This document shows positions 25,734-34,504 of a stretch of 64,000 nucleotides of DNA, piece after piece. Made by a program: the position numbers and the translations under genes. Origin of the DNA: Nitrospirota bacterium (GTDB taxonomy: Bacteria > JACPQY01); the NCBI GenBank assembly GCA_016190245.1, contig JACPQY010000024.1, positions 166,502 through 230,501 on the forward strand. Reading direction: 5' to 3'. Numbering within the stretch: position 1 is the first letter of the stretch; the number at the start of each line of letters is the position of its first letter. Below the pieces are notes generated by a model. It ran no database searches, was not told where the DNA came from, and saw only the letters and a program-made list of their open reading frames with translations.

Positions 25734-26336
25734 TCAGGCTGACCTGTGCTTCTCCGCTGTGAACCACGCAAACGCGCCCCCAAGTTTCTCGGTTGCCTGC
25801 GGCGCGAGGCCGGCCTCTTCAATCCCCTTCCGGAACTCAGCGGCATCGAAACGATCCGCCTGGGGATGGTCGAAGAGGCGTCGCACAACGGGATGCCGGA
25901 TGAAGGCACCCAATACCTCTTCCGCGTAGAAACGCCCGCCCGGTTTGAGCACCCGCGCGATCTCGCGAAGGGAGAATCGCCACTGCGGGATGTGGTGGAT
26001 GATGCCGAAATCGAAGACGGCGTCGTAGGTGTCGTTCTCGACCGGGATGGTTGTCGCGTCCCCCACCCAGAGCCTCGCGTTCGAGCCTCGTCGCCCGAGT
26101 CTCCGCCGCGCGCGGGCCACCATGCGGGGGTCGAGGTCGAACCCGTCCACGGAGTGCGCGCCAAAGACATCCAAAATCAGACCCGCCCCCACCCCGCGGC
26201 CGCACCCCACCTCAAGCGCCCTGCCACCGTTCATCGCCCCCCCCATCCGGAGCAGGCGGCGCGCCTCGACGTGGTGCTGCACCGCGGCCCGTACGGGGTT
26301 GTTCATGAGTGCGAACTCGAACCGGTTGAGCAACAT
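25734..26336 (-). CDS. Class I SAM-dependent methyltransferase
   Basis: 200 aa. Motif I is ALEVGCGRGVGAGL, motif II GFDLDPRM, motif III VGDATTIPVENDTYDAVFDFGIIHHI, and motif post-III ARVLKPGGRFYAEE. The substrate is not evident; the C-terminal third is short, as in small-molecule or lipid methyltransferases of the UbiE-like group. It stands alone, convergent with nothing close, and a run of eight C occurs within it. Confidence 0.85.
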   Translation of the reverse strand: MLLNRFEFALMNNPVRAAVQHHVEARRLLRMGGAMNGGRALEVGCGRGVGAGLILDVFGAHSVDGFDLDPRMVARARRRLGRRGSNARLWVGDATTIPVENDTYDAVFDFGIIHHIPQWRFSLREIARVLKPGGRFYAEEVLGAFIRHPVVRRLFDHPQADRFDAAEFRKGIEEAGLAPQATEKLGGAFAWFTAEKHRSA

Positions 26337-26595
26337 GGGCTACTCTTCGCGAGTATCGTTCGAGTGTTGGGAAAAGTCCATCATGCGGGCTGTCCTAGGA
26401 CCAAGCAGAAGTCCGGTCCAGACCCCGACTTGAAGACCCGGGAGGTACATGATAGCCTATGCACTGTGGAATGATGACATGAGGCGAGAAACCCATTATT
26501 CGAGGCGGTCGACACCCCGTCCCCCGTGTGCCCACGCAGGCACAGGGCACGGGGAACGCGCCGGCTGACGCTCGGCCCCACAAGCCGCACCACCC

Positions 26596-28497
26596 ATGCA
26601 CAACTCAATCGCACCCGAATCCGGAGGACCAACCGAGAGGCCACCGAAACGGCGCACCCGTCTGCGCGAGGTGACGGTCCGTTTCGCGGGCGACTCCGGT
26701 GACGGCATCCAAGTCACGGGGTCGCAGTTCACCTCCGTCACCGCCATGGCCGGGAACGACCTCGCCACCTTCCCCGACTTTCCCGCCGAAATCCGGGCCC
26801 CGGCCGGTTCTCTCCCGGGCGTTTCCGGCTTCCAGATCCAATTCTCTTCCAGCGACATCTACACGCCGGGCGACCAGGCCAACGTCCTCGTGGCCTTCAA
26901 TCCCGCCGCGCTCCGCACGAATCTGAAAAACCTCGTTCCGAACGGCACCCTCTTCGTGAACAAGGACGAGTTCACGGACAAGAATCTCGAACGCGCCGGC
27001 TACGCCTCGAATCCACTCGGGGACGGTTCGCTGGCTGGCTACCGGCTCATCGAGATCCCCATGACCTCCCTCACGGTGAAAGCCCTCGAGAGCGTCGCCG
27101 CCCTCTCGCACAAGGAACGAGAGAGGTCCCGCAACTTCTTCGCCCTCGGCCTAGTGTGCTGGCTCTACAACCGCCCACTGGCGCCCATCGAGAGGTGGAT
27201 CCACAAGAAATTCGGCGACACACCGGGGATCGAGGAAGGCAATAAGAAGGCCCTCCATGCCGGCTACAACTACGGCGACACGACCGAGCTGCTTCAGGTC
27301 GCGTATGAAGTCCCGCCCGCGCGGCTCCGCCCGGGCCTCTACAAGAACATCTCCGGCACAGTGGGGCTCGCGTATGGCCTCCTCACCGCCGCGCAGAAGG
27401 CCGGGCTCAAGCTGATCTACTGCGGCTATCCGATCACCCCGGCCAGCGACCTCCTCCACGAGCTCTCGCTCTACAAGAACTTCGGCGCGATCACGATGCA
27501 GGCGGAGGACGAGATCGCCTCCATGAACGCGGCCATCGGCGCGTCTTTCGCGGGGGCGCTCGGCGTCACGGCCACCAGCGGCCCGGGAATGGCCCTGAAG
27601 AGCGAAGCGATCAATCTCGCGGTGATGACGGAACTGCCCGTCGTGATCGTGGACGTGCAGCGCGCCGGTCCCTCCACGGGAATGCCCACCAAGACCGAGC
27701 AAGCCGACCTCCTGTTCGCCATCCTCGGTCGCCCCTCGGAATCACCTCTGCCCGTGCTCGCGCCCTCCTCCGTGGCCGATTGCTTCAGCACCGCCCTCGA
27801 AGCGGTGCGGATCGCCGTGCGGTACATGACGCCTGTGATCGTCCTCGCCGACCTCTACCTGGTCTTCGGCTCGGAGCCGTGGCTCATTCCGGATCCGGAC
27901 TCGATTGCACCGATCGAGATCGAACCGCGGCGCAATCTGGGTCACGCTGCCGGCAACGGCGCGTACCGATCCTATGCGCGCGACCCGAAGACTCTGGCGC
28001 GGCCCTGGGTGCCCGCCGGCACGCCGGGCTTCGAACACCGGATCGGCGGCCTCGAGAAAAGCCAACTCTACGGTGATGTCTCCTACGACCCGGACAATCA
28101 CGACGCGATGGTGAAACTCCGGGCCGAGAAGATCGAGCGCATCGCGCAAGACTACCCGCCGCAAGACGTGTACGGCGCGCCCGAGGGCCAACTCCTCGTC
28201 ATTGGCTGGGGCAGCACGTTCGGCCCCATACGCACGGCGGTGGAACAACTTCTGGAGAGCGGCCTGTCCGTGGGCCATCTCCACCTGCGCCACCTCCATC
28301 CCCTGCCCGCGGATCTCGGCGGCATCCTGTCGCGGTACCGAAAGATCCTCGTACCCGAGAACAACTTGGGCCAACTCCGATTGCTGCTGCGGGGGCGCTA
28401 CCTGGCGGACGTCCTCGGCTACAACCGCGTGACGGGCCAGCCGTTCAGCGTGCGAGAGCTTCGCGAAGAATTCCTGCGCCACCTCAACGGGAGTTGA
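26596..28497 (+). CDS. korA: 2-oxoacid:ferredoxin oxidoreductase, fused gamma-alpha subunit
   Basis: 633 aa. Residues about 25-205 are the gamma (CoA-binding-type) domain (RFAGDSGDGIQVTGSQF...APAGSLPGVSGFQI), fused to the alpha domain, with YPITPASDLLHELS, EDEIASMNAAIGASFAGALGVTATSGPG and QRAGPSTGMPTKTEQADL. It is the KorA type that pairs with KorB to oxidise 2-oxoglutarate (or a related 2-oxoacid) to the acyl-CoA, reducing ferredoxin. No KorC/D ferredoxin gene is adjacent, so it is the two-subunit form. korB follows immediately. Confidence 0.95.
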   Translation: MHNSIAPESGGPTERPPKRRTRLREVTVRFAGDSGDGIQVTGSQFTSVTAMAGNDLATFPDFPAEIRAPAGSLPGVSGFQIQFSSSDIYTPGDQANVLVAFNPAALRTNLKNLVPNGTLFVNKDEFTDKNLERAGYASNPLGDGSLAGYRLIEIPMTSLTVKALESVAALSHKERERSRNFFALGLVCWLYNRPLAPIERWIHKKFGDTPGIEEGNKKALHAGYNYGDTTELLQVAYEVPPARLRPGLYKNISGTVGLAYGLLTAAQKAGLKLIYCGYPITPASDLLHELSLYKNFGAITMQAEDEIASMNAAIGASFAGALGVTATSGPGMALKSEAINLAVMTELPVVIVDVQRAGPSTGMPTKTEQADLLFAILGRPSESPLPVLAPSSVADCFSTALEAVRIAVRYMTPVIVLADLYLVFGSEPWLIPDPDSIAPIEIEPRRNLGHAAGNGAYRSYARDPKTLARPWVPAGTPGFEHRIGGLEKSQLYGDVSYDPDNHDAMVKLRAEKIERIAQDYPPQDVYGAPEGQLLVIGWGSTFGPIRTAVEQLLESGLSVGHLHLRHLHPLPADLGGILSRYRKILVPENNLGQLRLLLRGRYLADVLGYNRVTGQPFSVRELREEFLRHLNGS

Positions 28498-28572
28498 TCC
28501 GGTGGAATCCACACACCCCGCCCCCCCCCGGCGCCGAAGCTCACGCGGAAAGACTTCCTGACCGAGCAGGAG

Positions 28573-29532
28573 GTGCGGTGGTGCCCCGGTTGCGGCGACT
28601 ACTCCATCCTCAACGCGACCACCCAGGCCTTCGCCCAACTCGGGATCCCGCGGGAGAAGTTCGTGATCGTCTCCGGCATCGGCTGCTCCTCGCGGCTCCC
28701 GTACTATGTCAACACCTACGGCTTCCACGGCATCCACGGCCGCGCCCCGGCGATCGCTACGGGCGTGGCCCTGGCCAACCCGGAGCTTCACGTGTGGGTG
28801 GTGACGGGCGACGGCGACGCCCTCTCGATAGGGGGCAACCACTTCATCCACACCCTGCGCCGGAACGTCAACCTCAAGATCCTGCTCTTCGACAACCGGA
28901 TCTACGGCCTCACCAAGGGGCAATACTCGCCCACCAGCGAGTTCGGCAAGATCAACAAGAGCGCCCCCTACGGCACCCTCGAACGCCCGGTGGATCCGAT
29001 CGCCCTCGCCTTGGCCGCGGGGGCCACGTTCGTGGCCCGTTCGGTGGACATCTATCAGAAGCACCTGGCCGAAGTCCTTCGCAAGGCAGCCCAGCACCGG
29101 GGCACCGCCTTCATCCACATTTTCCAGAATTGCTACGTCTACAACGACAACGCGTTCACCGAATTCGCGGACAAGGACGTGCGGGACGAGCGGAACGTTG
29201 ACCTCGAGCACGGCCGGCCCGTCCTGTTCGGGAAGAACCGCGACAAGGGGATCCGACTCGACGGGATGCGCCCGGAAGTGGTGACCCTCGGAAACGGCGT
29301 GACCGAGAAGGACGTGCTGACCTACGACACCCGGAGCCTCACCCTTGCGCACATCTTCGCTCAGATGGCGCCACCCGCCTTTCCCATGCCGATCGGCATC
29401 CTTCACCAAGAAGAGCGGCCACCCTACGAGGAACTGGTCTATGGCCAGCTTGCGGCGGTGAGGGAGGCCAAAGGCGCCGGCGACCTTCGCGCGCTATTCC
29501 GCTCGGGCGAGACGTGGGAAGTGAGAGGGTGA
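28573..29532 (+). CDS. korB: 2-oxoacid:ferredoxin oxidoreductase, beta subunit
   Basis: 319 aa from GTG 28573. RWCPGCGDYSIL carries two cluster Cys, GIGCSSRLPYY another; TPP-binding GDGDALSIGGNH and FDNRIYGLTKGQYSPTS are clear. The conserved N-terminal LTRKDFLTEQEV lies in frame upstream (28540-28572) but no start codon exists there. A GTG at 28502, 4 nt after the korA stop and with GGGAG upstream, would be in frame if the C-run at 28521-28529 held ten rather than nine bases. The true start is therefore probably 28502 with a frameshift in the deposited sequence or in the cell. Confidence 0.93.
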   Translation: MRWCPGCGDYSILNATTQAFAQLGIPREKFVIVSGIGCSSRLPYYVNTYGFHGIHGRAPAIATGVALANPELHVWVVTGDGDALSIGGNHFIHTLRRNVNLKILLFDNRIYGLTKGQYSPTSEFGKINKSAPYGTLERPVDPIALALAAGATFVARSVDIYQKHLAEVLRKAAQHRGTAFIHIFQNCYVYNDNAFTEFADKDVRDERNVDLEHGRPVLFGKNRDKGIRLDGMRPEVVTLGNGVTEKDVLTYDTRSLTLAHIFAQMAPPAFPMPIGILHQEERPPYEELVYGQLAAVREAKGAGDLRALFRSGETWEVRG

Positions 29533-29574
29533 GGGGCAGCCGCGTCGGGTAACCCGGCCCGGCGCAATCGTTCG

Positions 29575-31686
29575 CTACGACGAAACCGCCAATCCCGATG
29601 CGTCCGCCTCGTCCCCTTCAGGGCGGACAGCGGCTGTCGCAGCGGTGTCCCGATCCCGCGTCACCTCGGCCTCGTTGAACACGACCCCCACGAACTTCTC
29701 CTTCGCACCCCGCAGGGCCTCCAGGGCGCGCGTCGCCATCGCCCGTGGCGTGCGGCCTGCCCGGTAGATGAGCACCACCGCATCCACAGCGGGAAAGAGC
29801 GCGCTCGCGTCCGCCGTGGGGAGCAGGGGCGGCCCATCAACGATCACGATGTCAAACTCCCGCCGGAGCTGGGGGAAAAGCCCCTTGCGCACGAGTTCTT
29901 CGAGGGACTCCACCGGGTGGAGCGGGGCGTTCCCCACGGGGAGGATCTTGAGATTGTCCAGGCCGGGCGCCCGCGTGAGCGTGGCCGGATCGAGCAAGCC
30001 AAACACGACAAGATCGTAGATGTCCTTCGTGACCTCCGGCCAAGAGAGTCCCTCGGCCAGAACATTCGTCCAACCCTGACCTTGACCAAACGGGACCACT
30101 TCGTGGAGATCGGGCGCCCGCACATTCGCCTCGAGGAGAAGCGTGGACTGCTGATTCTGTGCGTAGGCCGCGGCGAGATTGGCGGCCAACAGGGTCTTCC
30201 CTTCCCCTTCCACACTGCTCGTCACCAGCACGACCCGGGTCGGGCGATCCGGACGCGCCAGGGCGGATCGGAGGATTCGGAACGATTCCGCGGCCGCTGA
30301 ATCGGGGGCGTTGTGAACAACCAGCCCGCGGAAGGGATCGCCCCGGGCCGTGGCCTCGGCCTCGAAGGAGGGCACCAAGGTCAGCACCGGCGTGCCCAAA
30401 CGCGCCTCGACCTCGGCCGGCGTGTGAAGCGAGCGATCGAGCGCTTCAGCACCGAGGGTGAGTCCCAATCCCACGGCCGGTCCAAGCAGGGCCAGCGCCA
30501 CCAGCCCCCACAGCGGATACCCGCGAGCCGGCCGGGCGGGAAGCGTGGCAAGTTCAAGCAGGCGGACCAGATCCGTCTTCAGCGAGGCCTGCAGCTCGGC
30601 GGACTGGCGGGTCTGCTCCATCCGGTCTATCACGCCCTGGATACGCTCCACTTCCCGCCTGAGTCGTGCGAACTCGATCTCGTCCCCGAGGTAAACCAGG
30701 TTGGCCTGTTCGAGTTCGTTCTTCTGGGCCATCACGTGGTGCATCTTCTCATCGAGGTCGCCGATGAACCGTTCGAGCGCCGCTACGAGTTGTTCGCGCG
30801 CCTCTTCGCCCTGGCGGCGCAACTCCTCGATCTCGGGATGGGACTCCGTAAAACCAATGAGAAGATCCTGCCGCTTGAACAGGATCTCGATGTAGCGCGC
30901 GCGCAGCCTTTCATACGCCGCGGGGGCGTCGGGAAATTCGAGAGACGGCATCGCGTCCCGGCCCACCTCGACGGGAGCCTTCAGAATTCCAAGTAGTTCC
31001 CGCGCGCGCCGACCCTTCTGATCCACTTGGAGCGCCTGTTCGTCCAAGTCCAGGATGCGACTGAGATGGATCTGGATCGCCGAGTGGCCCTCCAGCACAC
31101 GATGGGTCAGCTTGAACTCATTGAGGCGGGCCTCCGCATCCTGGAGCGACGCCTCGATCTGCTGCCGGTAGTCGCGCCCGAGTTGCTCGGGCATCTCCCC
31201 GCGCCCCGCCGCCTGGCCATTGCGATATCCCTGGTAGGCGAGCGCGGCCTGGTTGGCGAGGTCGCGCGCCTCGCGCGGGGTCTCCGCCTCGGCATGCATG
31301 TCGAGGATGAGGGTCTCCCCTCGCCGGCTCACCTGCAGGCGACGCCGCAGATCCTCCACCACTTCGCCGTAGGCGGAGTTCCGCAGTCCTTCCTCGATCC
31401 CCAACCCCTCAGGGATCCGGCCCAGCCTCTGCGCCGCCACGAAAAGAATGGGAGCGCTCCTCACGATTTGGAGTTCCGTGGTCACATCAGCCACAACCGG
31501 CGCCGTGCCCAGATCCTGGCGAGAGGCCCATTCGAGCTGGACGGAGGACCGCGCGCGATAGACCGAAGGATAGAGAAGCGCCAGGGCCGCCGCCCCGGCC
31601 AAGCCGCTCAGCGTGGCCACAGCCAGCGTCCCCTTCTTGCGCCCCAGGGCGCGGAGCCATCGCGAGGATGCGTGGGTCGAGCCCAT
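29575..31686 (-). CDS. Polysaccharide co-polymerase/BY-kinase fusion (Wzz plus CpsD-like)
   Basis: 703 aa. TM1 is at about 22-42, then a Wzz region with a long coiled coil (about 160-420), TM2 at about 440-462 and a P-loop kinase domain. The kinase has Walker A TSSVEGEGKT and Walker B IVIVDGPPLLPTADA, but the Walker A' strand reads LLLEANVRAPD, without the usual Asp pair. The C-terminus (...EADASGLAVSS) has no Tyr cluster. It probably controls exopolysaccharide chain length with a reduced or absent autophosphorylation function. Its ATG overlaps the HD-GYP stop by 1 nt. Confidence 0.85.
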   Translation of the reverse strand: MGSTHASSRWLRALGRKKGTLAVATLSGLAGAAALALLYPSVYRARSSVQLEWASRQDLGTAPVVADVTTELQIVRSAPILFVAAQRLGRIPEGLGIEEGLRNSAYGEVVEDLRRRLQVSRRGETLILDMHAEAETPREARDLANQAALAYQGYRNGQAAGRGEMPEQLGRDYRQQIEASLQDAEARLNEFKLTHRVLEGHSAIQIHLSRILDLDEQALQVDQKGRRARELLGILKAPVEVGRDAMPSLEFPDAPAAYERLRARYIEILFKRQDLLIGFTESHPEIEELRRQGEEAREQLVAALERFIGDLDEKMHHVMAQKNELEQANLVYLGDEIEFARLRREVERIQGVIDRMEQTRQSAELQASLKTDLVRLLELATLPARPARGYPLWGLVALALLGPAVGLGLTLGAEALDRSLHTPAEVEARLGTPVLTLVPSFEAEATARGDPFRGLVVHNAPDSAAAESFRILRSALARPDRPTRVVLVTSSVEGEGKTLLAANLAAAYAQNQQSTLLLEANVRAPDLHEVVPFGQGQGWTNVLAEGLSWPEVTKDIYDLVVFGLLDPATLTRAPGLDNLKILPVGNAPLHPVESLEELVRKGLFPQLRREFDIVIVDGPPLLPTADASALFPAVDAVVLIYRAGRTPRAMATRALEALRGAKEKFVGVVFNEAEVTRDRDTAATAAVRPEGDEADASGLAVSS

Positions 31687-32618
31687 CAGGCCAGCACCTC
31701 GCGGATGCTCATCATCGGGTTGAGTCGCAGGTCCACCAGATGCGGACGCTCCGTCGCCGGCTCCGAGGCGTCGATGAACTCCACGACAGGCCGCATGGGA
31801 TGGCCCGGATTGCAAAGGACCACCCGCGCGAGCTTGCCCGTCGTGAGGCGGACCCTCGAGCCCGGCGGGTAGAGCGTGAGGCGCCGCAGAGCGGTCATCC
31901 ACACCGCCCGCGGAAAGATGTCCGGCGACTCCTTGATGAGCGTGTGGCAGGCCTCGACAAACGGCCGGGCAGCTCGGTGAGGGCGAACGTGCGTGACGCT
32001 CTCGATCGTGTCGCACAATCCCACCAGACGGGCCAGTCGCCCGATCGCCGCCCCTTTGAGTCGGTCCGGGTAGCCGGAGCCGTCCACGCGTTCGTGCTCC
32101 TGCCGTACCATCTCGACCAGATCTCGCTTCAGGCGGAGTCGCTCGAGCCAGGCCGACCCCACCGCCGGGTGTCGCTCCACTTGGGCCCTTTCCTCCGGCG
32201 TAAGCGATCGCGGCGCGTCAAGAATGGCGGGGCCGACGGACATCATGCCCACGTCGTGCAAGAGGGCGCCCGCCGCGAGGAGGAGAAGCTCCTTGCCATC
32301 CACGGACCAGTCGCGCGCGAGCGCCACGGCCATGATCGCCACATTAAGGGAATGCTCCACGAGGAAGTCGCGGCGGTACTGATTGGGAACGCTGTCGAAC
32401 ACGCGCTCCAGCCAGACTTCCGGCGAGGCCTGCACCTGCGTGACGAATTGCCCGAGCAACTCGAAGAGCTTCTGTTCCCGTACATCGCGCCCTTCCTTGA
32501 GGGCGTCGAAAAAGACGGCACACTCGTTCCGTAGCCCCCACGCAAGAGAGTCCGCCTTCGCGCGGCGCTTCTGCAGGAGGATAGACTCCTCAAACTGCGG
32601 GACCTCGATGGTTTCCAT
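31686..32618 (-). CDS. HD-GYP domain protein (cyclic-di-GMP phosphodiesterase type)
   Basis: 310 aa. After an N-terminal helical region the HD-GYP part begins at about 95 (EHSLNVAIMAVALA), with LLHDVGMM as the HD motif and RQEHERVDGSGYPDRLKG as the GYP motif, so the catalytic signature is complete. It is expected to hydrolyse c-di-GMP. It is the first gene of the operon with the Wzz/BY-kinase fusion, suggesting c-di-GMP control of polysaccharide export. No receiver or sensor domain is fused. ATG 32618 is preferred; a longer frame extends into the promoter. Confidence 0.87.
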   Translation of the reverse strand: METIEVPQFEESILLQKRRAKADSLAWGLRNECAVFFDALKEGRDVREQKLFELLGQFVTQVQASPEVWLERVFDSVPNQYRRDFLVEHSLNVAIMAVALARDWSVDGKELLLLAAGALLHDVGMMSVGPAILDAPRSLTPEERAQVERHPAVGSAWLERLRLKRDLVEMVRQEHERVDGSGYPDRLKGAAIGRLARLVGLCDTIESVTHVRPHRAARPFVEACHTLIKESPDIFPRAVWMTALRRLTLYPPGSRVRLTTGKLARVVLCNPGHPMRPVVEFIDASEPATERPHLVDLRLNPMMSIREVLA

Positions 32619-32644
32619 CCGTGGACTTTCTCCGCTGGTTCGAT

Positions 32645-32673
32645 ATATTAGCGCGAAACAGTCCACGTTGCAA
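32645..32673 (-). promoter_or_regulatory. Promoter of the HD-GYP/Wzz operon
   Basis: On the minus strand TTGCAA (32673-32668), 17-nt spacer, TAATAT (32650-32645). It sits 26 nt before the HD-GYP start, leaving a short leader of about 19 nt. It is in the 310-nt divergent region shared with the lipoprotein at 32929; the middle of that region (32690-32880) is a GC-rich stretch of short inverted repeats with no gene. Confidence 0.6.
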
Positions 32674-32891
32674 GCGGCACCAAGCATCCATGCATTGGGG
32701 GATCGCAGTCGAGCACCCATTGGAGAAACTGGAGGGACGCACTCCGCTGCGCACCGTTTCACGGGGGTCACGTCCCCTTCAGCCCCGACCTGCCCGCGGC
32801 CCGGCAGGCCCGCCGTACCATCTCTGGCGGGCAGGCGGGCGGGGCGCAGCCCGCCACCGGACGGCCCGCCGCCTCGCCACTCCGAAACTAC

Positions 32892-32920
32892 TTGACGGAC
32901 CGCGAAAAACGAGGCAGTTT
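32892..32920 (+). promoter_or_regulatory. Promoter of the poly-Glu lipoprotein gene
   Basis: TTGACG (32892-32897), 17-nt spacer, CAGTTT (32915-32920), then 8 nt to the ATG. The spacing predicts a leader of zero to few nucleotides. No Shine-Dalgarno precedes the ATG. Confidence 0.55.
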
Positions 32921-32928
32921 AGGCCGTA

Positions 32929-33939
32929 ATGAACCGCTGGATATCCCTTCCCCTCGCGGCGGCGGCTCTCACCTTCGCGTCCTGCTTCGAGGCGTTTGAA
33001 ACCATCCATGTGGACACGGGCTGGCGGATGAAATACGCGGTCTATGTCCAGTCGGAATTGCCCGAAGTCGTCAACCGGTTCAACAAGATGCTCCAGGATT
33101 ACTCGGTCACGGCCTCGGTGGGACGGGCGCAGAAGCTGGCCACCGTAAGCTACGATGGGGAATGGATAGAGGCAGCCCAGTTCTCGCCGGTCGGTTTCCA
33201 AACGACGATCCAGGAGGGCGGCAAGAACGGACCGCACAAAGTGACTCTGACGCGGACTTGGACAGCTGAGAAGGTTTCCGGCTATGTCGGCCAGGCAGGT
33301 TGGGCGGAATTGGCGGCCCAGGCGCGAAGACCGGGGAAGTACACCCTCACCCTCCAACTCCCGGGAGCGATCCGCTCGGCGGTCCTTGTGAAAAACGCCG
33401 GCATCACCGGGGAGAAGCGCATTCACCCCGACAAGACTCGCGGCGGCAAGGCCATCTGGCTTGTTCCCGATCTCCTGCTCGTGGACATGACCTCCATGAC
33501 GATTGAGGCGTCCTTCACCGGCCGGATGACAGCGAAGGAAGCGCCGCCGGCCACAACGATGGCCGCTCTCACGGGCTGCCAGTCCCCGGTAGTTCTCTCG
33601 CGCGCGGCGAAAGCGCTCGCCGGGGCGGGCGCGGCGATGGGAGAGGCCCGCCTCACACCCGACCAACGCCAAGCGCGCTATCGCGAGTTCCTTCCCGAAG
33701 TCAGCAGCCTGGAGAAAGAGTGCGCCAACAGCGAACTGGGCGCGTCGCTCGGCAAGCTGCGGGCCGTCCTTTCTGCGGCTCCGGCCACCGCGGCCCCGGC
33801 ACCCACGCCGACGCCTCCCCCGCCACCCAAGGCCGCCGCCCCTCCGCCTCCGCCGCCTACGAAACCGGCCCCCGCCATGGAAGAGGAAGAAGGCGCTGAG
33901 GAAGAGGAAAGCGAAGAGGAAGAAGAGGAAGAGGAGTAG
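32929..33939 (+). CDS. Lipoprotein with proline-rich linker and poly-glutamate tail
   Basis: 336 aa. The signal MNRWISLPLAAAALTFASC ends in a lipobox (Cys19). The body (about 20-280) has no recognisable family. Residues about 283-312 are Ala/Pro-rich (TPTPPPPPKAAAPPPPPPTKP) and the last 25 are almost all Glu (EEEEGAEEEESEEEEEEEE). The tail would be strongly acidic and may bind cations or a basic partner in the periplasm. The promoter and leaderless start lie immediately upstream. The downstream gene is convergent. Confidence 0.75.
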   Translation: MNRWISLPLAAAALTFASCFEAFETIHVDTGWRMKYAVYVQSELPEVVNRFNKMLQDYSVTASVGRAQKLATVSYDGEWIEAAQFSPVGFQTTIQEGGKNGPHKVTLTRTWTAEKVSGYVGQAGWAELAAQARRPGKYTLTLQLPGAIRSAVLVKNAGITGEKRIHPDKTRGGKAIWLVPDLLLVDMTSMTIEASFTGRMTAKEAPPATTMAALTGCQSPVVLSRAAKALAGAGAAMGEARLTPDQRQARYREFLPEVSSLEKECANSELGASLGKLRAVLSAAPATAAPAPTPTPPPPPKAAAPPPPPPTKPAPAMEEEEGAEEEESEEEEEEEE

Positions 33940-33960
33940 CCCCGCGGCGAGCCGCCGCGG

Positions 33961-34239
33961 TCAAAGCCTCTCGAACCGTCTCAGGGCATCGCCGAAGTTC
34001 AGCACGTCCACGAGCAGGTCGGTGCGCGTGACGGGGTAGCCCCCGTAGGCGAGCTCCATTCGCCACGCGATGTAGCCTTTAGGCGGCAGGGGCAGAAAGG
34101 GGAACCGAAGGAGCCAGTTCCTTCTGCGGCACCGCCAGAGGAAAACCCCGAGCCAGAAGAGAAGGACCGGGACTTCGGTCCATCGCCAGAGCCGCTGGGT
34201 GGCCGGGCCGTGAAAAGCTTCTTGGTTGGAGGTCACCAT
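33961..34239 (-). CDS. Small membrane protein, third gene of the sigma/anti-sigma operon
   Basis: 92 aa with one hydrophobic helix (about 24-37, VLLFWLGVFLW) followed by a basic stretch CRRRNW and a hydrophilic C-terminus. Its ATG lies 1 nt after the stop of the zinc anti-sigma gene, so it is probably co-translated. Family unknown; it could help anchor or modulate the anti-sigma. Confidence 0.5.
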   Translation of the reverse strand: MVTSNQEAFHGPATQRLWRWTEVPVLLFWLGVFLWRCRRRNWLLRFPFLPLPPKGYIAWRMELAYGGYPVTRTDLLVDVLNFGDALRRFERL

Positions 34240-34240
34240 C

Positions 34241-34504
34241 TCACGGGCCCGCCGAACCGAAAATCTCCTCGATCCTCGCGCGCAGATGGGGCGGCACGTT
34301 CACGGCACGCTCCCGGGCGCGCAGCCCGCTCACCGCGCGCATCGTCGCCTGCAGGCTCTTAAGCCACGCCACGCAGCCGGGGCACGTGAGGAGGTGGAGA
34401 CGAATCCGCACGCGATGGAGCAACGGCAGCCGCCTTTCCATGTAGTCGCCGATGTTCTGCGCGGTCTCCCGGCAGGTTCCGGTCACCCTGGGCCAGCGGC
34501 TCAT
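34241..34504 (-). CDS. Zinc-finger anti-sigma factor (zf-HC2 type)
   Basis: 87 aa from ATG 34504. It has the ZAS pattern: Cys at about 11 (TGTCRETAQ), then RLHLLTCPGCVAWL with H-x3-C-x2-C. This binds the cognate ECF sigma. Its ATG overlaps the sigma stop (ATGA). The last codons of the sigma gene contain ten C on the plus strand at 34506-34515, just before this start. No transmembrane helix follows, so it is a soluble or peripherally bound anti-sigma. Confidence 0.78.
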   Translation of the reverse strand: MSRWPRVTGTCRETAQNIGDYMERRLPLLHRVRIRLHLLTCPGCVAWLKSLQATMRAVSGLRARERAVNVPPHLRARIEEIFGSAGP

